Source: Candidatus Omnitrophica bacterium UBA1562
Lineage (GTDB): Bacteria; Omnitrophota; Gorgyraeia; Gygaellales; Profunditerraquicolaceae
Assembly: GCA_002322525.1 (NCBI GenBank)
Contig: DCOU01000026.1
Span: forward strand, 1 to 17,183
Length of the DNA: 17,183 bases
Reading direction: 5' to 3'
This document shows, piece after piece, positions 6,374 to 12,776 of the stretch. The notes beneath the pieces were generated by a model. The model was not told the DNA's origin. It did no database searches and saw nothing but the letters and a program-made list of their open reading frames with translations. A program made the position numbers and the translations under genes. Numbering within the stretch: the first letter of the stretch is position 1; each line of letters starts with the position of its first letter.

Positions 6374-7629
6374 AAAAGATTTATATTGTAGTTATTTTTT
6401 TATTGGCCCTGGTAGTGACCCTCATATTTGCCACAGGCATGATGGGTCGACCAAAGCCAGGTGTCTATATAAAGAAACTGAAAGATAGCCATTATCAGTT
6501 AATCGCAAACCGTAAACCCTACATTGTTAAAGGTGCCTGCTATAACCCTATACCCATTGGCGAGAATCACGAATATGATTGGTGGTCAGACCCTCACACC
6601 CCTTGGCTTAGAGACGGAAAATTAATGCAGGAGATGGGCGTAAATACTATCAGAGTTTATCAACCCCATGAAAATATCGAAGAAGTAAGGAGGGTTATCC
6701 ACGATTTATACGCACTTTATGGTATCCGCACTATTTTGGGCCACTGGTTGGGTTTCTGGGAATACCCTTGTCCTTTTTACTCTGATAAGGCCTTCCAGGA
6801 TAGAATTAAAAAAGAAGTCCTGGAGATGGTCGCCGCCTATAAGGATGAACCGGGCATACTTTTATGGATTTTAGGGAATGAGAATAATTATTCCTGTTGG
6901 GGCAGAGTTAATCCCTGGTCTGATGAAGAAATAGATAAAGAGGCCGACCCGCAGAAGAAGAATCTCCTGCGCGCTAAGATTTATTATACTTTTGTAAACG
7001 ACTTGGCAAGAGAAATACATGGGGTTGACCCTGACCATCCAGTTGCACTTGGCAACGGCGAATTGGTGGGGTTAGACATTGCAAGTAAAGTGTGTCCGGA
7101 TATAGACTTGGTCGCTTGTATTATTTATCGAGGGAAAACTTTTGGTAATCTTTTCCAGTCCTTAAAGGCAACCTTTGATAGGCCGATACTTTTGTCGGAA
7201 TTTGGCGCGGATAGTTACGATGCCTATAAAAATTTAGAAGACCAGAATATGCAGGCATTTTTTCTGGAATCGCAGTGGCGCCAGATTTATGAAAATTTAG
7301 CTAAAAATAAGAAAGGCGCGGGTAATTGTTTAGGAGGCACAATCTTTGAATGGACAGATGAATGGTGGAAACATAACGAAAGCGACCCTAAAGGCTACAA
7401 AATACATAATCCAGAGGCAGGCTGGTCCAGTGGCAGTTATTATTTTGATATAAAGGCACCCGGTAATATGAATATGAACGAAGAGCACTTTGGTATTGTG
7501 GCTTTATCCGAGGAATTAGAGAGTGGGCTTAATAAACGTATCCCTAAAAAGAGCTATTATGTCATCAGGGAGTTTTGGAAAAACCCTAATTTAAATCCAA
7601 AGAACAAAAAGGGAGCAAAATCCAGATGA
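6370..7629 (+). CDS. Membrane-anchored or secreted GH2-type TIM-barrel glycoside hydrolase/transglycosidase
   Basis: From ATG 6370 the protein is 419 residues. It opens with a hydrophobic segment (KKIYIVVIFLLALVVTLIFA), either an uncleaved anchor or a signal peptide. The body is a single TIM barrel: YQLIANRKPYIVKGACYNP, LMQEMGVNTIRVY, then GNEN with probable acid/base E171, and LSEFG with probable nucleophile E277; EWTDEWWKHNE closes it. It aligns along its length with the C-terminal half of the 2595-4874 product but lacks the TPR part and calcium-type loops. Reading can be extended upstream to a TTG at 6298, but those 24 residues are a KRAKRTKRA-like translation of the 9-bp array, so the ATG just before the hydrophobic segment is preferred. 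Overlaps the next gene by 4 nt (ATGA). Substrate unknown. Confidence 0.8.
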   Translation: MKKIYIVVIFLLALVVTLIFATGMMGRPKPGVYIKKLKDSHYQLIANRKPYIVKGACYNPIPIGENHEYDWWSDPHTPWLRDGKLMQEMGVNTIRVYQPHENIEEVRRVIHDLYALYGIRTILGHWLGFWEYPCPFYSDKAFQDRIKKEVLEMVAAYKDEPGILLWILGNENNYSCWGRVNPWSDEEIDKEADPQKKNLLRAKIYYTFVNDLAREIHGVDPDHPVALGNGELVGLDIASKVCPDIDLVACIIYRGKTFGNLFQSLKATFDRPILLSEFGADSYDAYKNLEDQNMQAFFLESQWRQIYENLAKNKKGAGNCLGGTIFEWTDEWWKHNESDPKGYKIHNPEAGWSSGSYYFDIKAPGNMNMNEEHFGIVALSEELESGLNKRIPKKSYYVIREFWKNPNLNPKNKKGAKSR

Positions 7630-9275
7630 CAAAATCCAAAATTCAAAAAAGTAGGCAGAAGAATAAATTCATAACAATCTTTTTATTCTTATTAGTTATT
7701 GCCATATGCCATATGCCATATGCCATATGCCAATCCTATGCCCAGGATAATAACAAACTATTTACTTTGACTAAACAAATTATTGAGGCAAAGACGAATA
7801 TTGAGCTCTATGTTCCTTTCGAAGAATTAAAGAACGTTTATTTTAAAGATAATAAGTACACAGAGTTTGTAGAGTTTTTAAAATCCTTGGGCCAGAAAAA
7901 GGATAGATTAGAGCCATTTACGAATTACTATATGGCGCTTGCGCGCTATTATCAGCTTAAGTATCTTGAAGAGACACAAAACTGGGATGAATATTTTAAT
8001 AATGGTAATACCTATAGAGATGAGTTTGTCAGCGCTATACAAAAGACGATTGATTCTACTATGTTTAAGGAACCCCTGCATCTTTACGCTAAACTTATCT
8101 TATGGCAATTCCATAAAGACCAAGAAGATGCTTTTGCGGAATCAGCTTTATTGGATTTAATGAATACTACCTTAGGATATGCCAGAGAGGAGCAAAATAC
8201 AAAACCCATAAAAGATGTGGCGGATAAACTTTCATCCTACGGTGAAAAAGGTAAATCCAAAGAGTTATACCGGATTTATGTGCAAAAATTAATTGGTTCG
8301 CTAAAGGAGGATAGAGAATTAGAGAATATCGCTTTAGAATTTTATAAAGAAGAGAATCTAGAGTTGTCCGAAGCTCTTTACGATGCTTATATTGAGCGGA
8401 TTGCCAAAACATACCCTAAAGAAAAAAGCATATCGATTTTGACAGATATTGTTAAGTTATTTTCTTATAAGGATGAAAGTCCAAATGATGCCTTTTATGC
8501 TGAAAAGATATTTGAGAAAATAGAAGATATCGGTGGTAAAGAAGCTTTTACTGAGGAATTAATGTATTTGCGCGCCTTTAACTTAGAGAAAGTCAAGGAA
8601 CACATTAAAGCTAAAGATATCTATATAGATTTAGTTAAATGTTACCCTTTAACCACTCATGCTGATGAAGCGGATTTTAAAGTAGGTATTATATATACTT
8701 ATGTAGTTAGGGATGTAAATAGCGGTAAAACTTATTTTGAAAAATTAGCACAGAAAGAAAATGTTAGCCCTCAGGTTGTTTCGGGTTTATATCAATTAGG
8801 CCTTCTAAATCAGTGGGAGGAGGATTTGGCCAAGGCTAAAGAATATTATGATAAGTTGATTGAGAGAGCCAAAGATGATTTTCAAGAAACAGTCACCCTG
8901 ACTAAAGAAAGACTAAAGGAGATAGATGAGGCAAAGCCCATAGAATATAATCTCAAGACATTCTTGGATGTTTCATTAAAGGAAGAGTATATGATGCTGG
9001 ATATGAGTAAGTTAGACCTAAAGGCCCAGCCTTATAGAACTAAGAAAGAGGATAATGTTAATATAACTTCTCAGATTTATCTTGCAGAGAGTGGTTGTTT
9101 CCAGGTAGAATTGCAGTATCTTTGGTCTGGTCATATAGGAACAACAAAGCCATCTTCTTCTAAAGGCACATTCGACACTAAATACCTCCATTCTGGCACC
9201 AAAGAAGTAAATCTGGTTGTTGTCTCGCCTACAGGCGTCGTTGACCGCGATATTGTTATGGCAGACGTCTATTAA
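7626..9275 (+). CDS. Secreted TPR-repeat protein with C-terminal beta (Ig-like) domain
   Basis: The 549-residue protein has a basic N terminus, a hydrophobic core (FITIFLFLLVIAI) and a signal peptide end encoded by a 7-bp array (AICHMPYAIC), with likely cleavage after SYA. Residues about 45-440 are almost wholly helical with degenerate TPR motifs (for example KEHIKAKDIYIDLVKCYPLTT and EEDLAKAKEYYDKLIERAKD). The last 75 residues switch to beta strands (GCFQVELQYLWSGH, KEVNLVVVSPTGVVDRDIVM), an Ig-like or PKD-like fold by impression. TPR proteins of this kind scaffold envelope complexes; here it probably organises the glycan-handling proteins encoded beside it, which is inference. Translationally coupled to the upstream TIM-barrel gene by ATGA overlap. 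It is the last gene of the co-directional cluster. Confidence 0.7.
   Translation: MTKSKIQKSRQKNKFITIFLFLLVIAICHMPYAICQSYAQDNNKLFTLTKQIIEAKTNIELYVPFEELKNVYFKDNKYTEFVEFLKSLGQKKDRLEPFTNYYMALARYYQLKYLEETQNWDEYFNNGNTYRDEFVSAIQKTIDSTMFKEPLHLYAKLILWQFHKDQEDAFAESALLDLMNTTLGYAREEQNTKPIKDVADKLSSYGEKGKSKELYRIYVQKLIGSLKEDRELENIALEFYKEENLELSEALYDAYIERIAKTYPKEKSISILTDIVKLFSYKDESPNDAFYAEKIFEKIEDIGGKEAFTEELMYLRAFNLEKVKEHIKAKDIYIDLVKCYPLTTHADEADFKVGIIYTYVVRDVNSGKTYFEKLAQKENVSPQVVSGLYQLGLLNQWEEDLAKAKEYYDKLIERAKDDFQETVTLTKERLKEIDEAKPIEYNLKTFLDVSLKEEYMMLDMSKLDLKAQPYRTKKEDNVNITSQIYLAESGCFQVELQYLWSGHIGTTKPSSSKGTFDTKYLHSGTKEVNLVVVSPTGVVDRDIVMADVY
7701..7731 (+). repeat. 7-bp-period array (GCCATAT) inside a second signal-peptide coding region
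   Basis: Four exact GCCATAT units (7701-7728) followed by GCC are read as AICHMPYAIC (residues 26-35). Codon phase is the same as in the array at 2634-2664, although the two genes are otherwise unrelated at this end. Confidence 0.88.
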
Positions 9276-9325
9276 TCCATCCATTTCCCTTCCCATTATT
9301 AAAATAACATGTGGTTAAAATTGTG

Positions 9326-9353
9326 TGGACAAAGGGCCTAAAATATGTAAAAT
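9326..9353 (+). promoter_or_regulatory. Candidate promoter for the GH94-like gene
   Basis: TGGACA (9326-9331), 16-nt spacer, TAAAAT (9348-9353); each hexamer matches the sigma-70 consensus at five of six bases. It lies in the 104-nt gap after the TPR gene and would start transcription about 20 nt before the ATG at 9380, so the phosphorylase may be transcribed separately. No terminator hairpin is visible in this gap. Confidence 0.4.
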
Positions 9354-9379
9354 ATCTTCATAACGGATAAGGCGAACAT

Positions 9380-12300
9380 ATGACTCCTAACCTGAAGAAC
9401 AAACAACCTAAATATTACCTTAACGCGAAAACTAAACAATTCGTTATTGAAAACTATAACTTTGCCAAGCCCTTTGCTAATTTCTTCCCGGGAATCGCTG
9501 GTAAATATGGCGTACCGATGTGGGTCTTCTATGTCAACCGGGGACAGGCAATAGCCAGCTTTGGCACAAAGGATAAAGACCATGCCATATTGGAATTCTT
9601 TCCCGCAAACAAGGCCTGGCAATTAGTCTCCTTGCAGGGATTCCGCACCTTTATCAAGATATTTACCCTGTTAGATAAATCTACATCGCAAGATAAACAT
9701 TATCTAACGGGGTTTACCGATAAAAAGTTTGTCCTCTATGAACCATTTCACAATGGTTTCACTAATTTAGGATATCATCTCACTAACCGAATGTTTATCA
9801 CCTCATCTGATTTAGTCCTAGAGGAAGAGAATTTATCTCTGGGCCTTAAGATAAAGGTAGAATATTTTACTATCCCTAATGACTCCTATTCTGCCTTGGC
9901 AAGAATCGTCACTATTCAAAACTTAAATTCCAAGACAAAAAAAATCCAGCTGATAGATGGCCTGCCACAAATTATTCCCTATGGCGTAAGTAACCTATTC
10001 TTAAAGAAACTGGGACGGACTATCGAAGCCTGGATGAATATAGAGAACCTCCAAAATGGCGTTCCTTTCTATAAACTCGATGTTGACCCTACTGACAGAC
10101 CAGAAGTAATACATATAAATGAAGGTAACTTCTATTTGGGGTTTTATTATGACCGAGGAAGACCGAAAATTATAAAACCCATTGTTGACCCGCAATCCGT
10201 ATTTGGCCCGGTTACTGATTTTTCCTATCCTCGGCAGTTTCTGGCCCGCAAAAATTTTATCCTTCCTCCTGACAGACTTACTAAAAATAAAACTCCTTGC
10301 GCTATGATACTATTAAACTACGAATTAGCAAAATTTGACGAAAAGAAGATTTATTCACTGATTGGTTATATGAGAAGTAAAGATGTATTGAACTCTTCGA
10401 TTCCTAGGATAATTAAGCCAGAATACCTGACCCAGAAGAAAGAAGAAAATAGAAAAATCATTGAAGAATTGCAGTCCGATATAACTACTGTAAGCAGTTC
10501 TAGCGAATTTAATCTTTATGCCCAGCAAACCTATTTAGACAATATTATACGAGGTGGGTATCCGGTAATCTTTTCCCACCTATCTCTTAGAGCATCAGGC
10601 GGGATCCCGCCTTCGGCGGGAAAATCTGATTCGTCAGACTCGGTATTCTATCTATACGCCAGGAAGCATGGTGACTTAGAGAGAGATTACAATAAATTTC
10701 AAATCCAAACCACTTATTTTTCCCAAGGAAACGGCAATTACCGCGATATGAACCAGAATCGCAGATGCGATGTCTGGTTTAATCCGGATATAAAAGATGA
10801 AAATGTGATTACCTTCTTTAACCTCATTCAAGCCGATGGCTTTAATCCCTTAGTGGTTAAAGGGGTAAGTTTTACACTTAAAAATGCACAAGATTTTAAA
10901 TATGTATTAAAAGATCTGGTAGAGGGAAAAAACATCTTAAAAATCCTGGCATTCTTAAATAAGCCATTTACCCCGTTAGATAAATCTATGTCCCAAGATA
11001 AACATTATCTAACGGGGTTTACACCTGGTGATGTAATTCTCTTTATTAAAGAAAATAAAATTAAATTAAATGTCTCTTATGATGAATTATTGAACATATT
11101 ACTATCGCATTCTCTAAAAAATCAGGAGGCTGAACACGGCGAAGGCTTCTGGACAGACCACTGGACTTATAATCTTGATCTCTTGGAGAGTTATCTGGAT
11201 GTTTATCCTGAAAATTTAAGAGAAATAATCTTTGAGAAAAAAATTTTTACCTTTTACGACAATACTGAGACTGTAAGGCCCCGACAGGAAAAATATGTGC
11301 TTAAGGAGGGTTCGGTAAGACAATTGCATGCGGTTGTACCCAGCAATGCCAAAAGAGAAATGATGAGAAAAAGAACAACCCAAGCACATACTGTAAGGAT
11401 ACAATATGGACTTGGTCAAATCTACCAGACCTCTCTCATCAATAAATTATTATGCCTGTTGGCCAATAAACTGGCGTCTCTGGACCCTTTTGGTTGCGGT
11501 ATTGAAATGGAAGCAGATAAGCCCAACTGGTTTGATGCCTTGAATGGCCTACCGGCATTATTTGGTTCTTCGCTAAATGAAACCTTTGAATTAAAAAGAT
11601 TGATTATTCTTATAAAAGAAACGATGCAAAAATGCGCAATAGAGAAAATATATATTACTGAAGAGATATATAATTTTCTCATTAATCTGGGTAAATTAAT
11701 CCAAGATTATCTTGCTGGTAATTCTCATAATAAAGATTACAAATACTGGGATAAAAGCCATAGCCTTAAAGAGGATTACCGGCAAAAAACAAGATTGGGT
11801 TTTAGCGGCAAAGAACTAGAAACACCAACCGAACAATTAATAACTGTTTTAAATAATGCCTTAAAGAAGATAGATTTAGGTATTGATAAGGCATGGGATA
11901 GGAAAAAACATATTTATTATGCTTATTTTATAAATGAAGTTAAAGAATACACCCCTCTGGGAGCATCTTCTGTGAAACCGACCAAATTTAACCAGATAAG
12001 GCTGCCCTTCTTCTTAGAATCCCAGGTTCATGCCCTGAAGTTAACCGAGAATATAAATAGGGCAAAGATATTGTATGAGGCAATAAAGAAAAGCAGCCTT
12101 TATGATAAAAAACTAAAGATGTACAAATCCACTTCTTCTTTAAAGAGTGCGCCTTTAGAAATTGGTAGATGCCGTATATTTACCCCAGGGTGGCTTGAGC
12201 ATGAATCTGTATGGCTGCATATGGAATATAAATATTTATTAGAAATTTTAAAGAGTGGTCTTTACGCAGAATTTTATGAGGATTTCAAAAATGTGCTTAT

Positions 12301-12772
12301 CCCCTTCCAGAACCCTCAAAGATATGGGCGCAGTATCTTAGAAAATTCATCCTTCTTAGCCAGCAGCGCATTTCCAGATAAAACCTTACATGGCAATGGT
12401 TATGTGGCCAGACTTTCTGGCTCTACTGCAGAATTTTTACAGATCTGGTTAGTGATGAATGTGGGCTGGAAACCTTTTATTTTGGATAATAAAGGTGATT
12501 TGCATCTGCGTTTTAAACCTGTACTGGCAGGTTGGCTCTTTACCCCAAAAGATAAGACCTATAGTTTTAATTTCTTAGGTAAGATTAGGGTAACTTATCA
12601 TAATCCCAATAGAATTGATACCTTTGGTAAGAACGCAGTTAGGCCAAAAAAGATTGTATTTAATGATAAAGATGAAAATTTTATCGAAATCCCCTCAGAT
12701 ACCATCCCCTCGCCTTACGCCCAACAGATAAGGTCTCGTCAAATAAACCGGATTGATGTATATCTGGAATAA
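9380..12772 (+). CDS. GH94-like (cellobiose/beta-glucan phosphorylase-related) cytoplasmic enzyme with in-frame repeat insertions
   Basis: The 1130 residues lack a signal peptide, so the protein is cytoplasmic. The N-terminal part (about 10-340) is a beta-sandwich-type domain with VNRGQAIASFG and GFRTF. A barrel region follows with GNGNYRDMNQNRR (Y454-R455-D456), EGFWTDHWTYNLDLLESYL (588 onwards) and KPNWFDALNGLP; D719 of the WFD triplet aligns by eye with the WND general acid of GH94 phosphorylases. Large GH94 members such as 1,2-beta-oligoglucan phosphorylases have about this length, so phosphorolysis of imported beta-glucan oligosaccharides is plausible; specificity is not readable. Three short segments are repeat-derived and probably absent from relatives: residues 96-112, about 404-421, and 531-547. 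Weak ribosome binding site (AAGG). Ends 4 nt from the convergent barrel gene. Confidence 0.72.
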   Translation: MTPNLKNKQPKYYLNAKTKQFVIENYNFAKPFANFFPGIAGKYGVPMWVFYVNRGQAIASFGTKDKDHAILEFFPANKAWQLVSLQGFRTFIKIFTLLDKSTSQDKHYLTGFTDKKFVLYEPFHNGFTNLGYHLTNRMFITSSDLVLEEENLSLGLKIKVEYFTIPNDSYSALARIVTIQNLNSKTKKIQLIDGLPQIIPYGVSNLFLKKLGRTIEAWMNIENLQNGVPFYKLDVDPTDRPEVIHINEGNFYLGFYYDRGRPKIIKPIVDPQSVFGPVTDFSYPRQFLARKNFILPPDRLTKNKTPCAMILLNYELAKFDEKKIYSLIGYMRSKDVLNSSIPRIIKPEYLTQKKEENRKIIEELQSDITTVSSSSEFNLYAQQTYLDNIIRGGYPVIFSHLSLRASGGIPPSAGKSDSSDSVFYLYARKHGDLERDYNKFQIQTTYFSQGNGNYRDMNQNRRCDVWFNPDIKDENVITFFNLIQADGFNPLVVKGVSFTLKNAQDFKYVLKDLVEGKNILKILAFLNKPFTPLDKSMSQDKHYLTGFTPGDVILFIKENKIKLNVSYDELLNILLSHSLKNQEAEHGEGFWTDHWTYNLDLLESYLDVYPENLREIIFEKKIFTFYDNTETVRPRQEKYVLKEGSVRQLHAVVPSNAKREMMRKRTTQAHTVRIQYGLGQIYQTSLINKLLCLLANKLASLDPFGCGIEMEADKPNWFDALNGLPALFGSSLNETFELKRLIILIKETMQKCAIEKIYITEEIYNFLINLGKLIQDYLAGNSHNKDYKYWDKSHSLKEDYRQKTRLGFSGKELETPTEQLITVLNNALKKIDLGIDKAWDRKKHIYYAYFINEVKEYTPLGASSVKPTKFNQIRLPFFLESQVHALKLTENINRAKILYEAIKKSSLYDKKLKMYKSTSSLKSAPLEIGRCRIFTPGWLEHESVWLHMEYKYLLEILKSGLYAEFYEDFKNVLIPFQNPQRYGRSILENSSFLASSAFPDKTLHGNGYVARLSGSTAEFLQIWLVMNVGWKPFILDNKGDLHLRFKPVLAGWLFTPKDKTYSFNFLGKIRVTYHNPNRIDTFGKNAVRPKKIVFNDKDENFIEIPSDTIPSPYAQQIRSRQINRIDVYLE
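9666..9712 (+). mobile_element. Family A palindromic miniature element, copy 2, inside coding sequence, target duplication TTTA
   Basis: The 47-bp element starts CCCTGTTAGATAA (9666-9678) and ends TTATCTAACGGGG (9700-9712), complementary but for one base. Direct repeats TTTA flank it at 9662-9665 and 9713-9716. Element plus one duplication is 51 bp, exactly 17 codons, and adds the peptide LLDKSTSQDKHYLTGF to the GH94-like protein without a frameshift. Confidence 0.88.
10598..10638 (+). repeat. GC-rich double hairpin read through in the GH94-like gene
   Basis: GGCGGGATCCCGCC (10598-10611) is a perfect 14-bp palindrome. CCCGCC (10606-10611) and GGCGGG (10615-10620) form a stem around TTC, and TCTGA, TTCG, TCAGA (10625-10638) form a second hairpin. 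It is far more GC-rich than its surroundings and encodes a Gly/Pro/Ser stretch (GGIPPSAGKSDSSDS) just before the conserved YARKHGDLERDYN block, so it looks like an in-frame insertion of another repeat family. Confidence 0.75.
10971..11017 (+). mobile_element. Family A palindromic miniature element, copy 3, inside coding sequence, target duplication TTTA
   Basis: The 47-bp element starts CCCCGTTAGATAA (10971-10983) and ends in its perfect complement (11005-11017). Direct repeats TTTA flank it at 10967-10970 and 11018-11021. It differs from the copy at 9666 at four of 47 positions and is read in the same frame, adding PLDKSMSQDKHYLTGF. The net insertion is again 17 codons. Confidence 0.9.
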
Positions 12773-12776
12773 GCAA

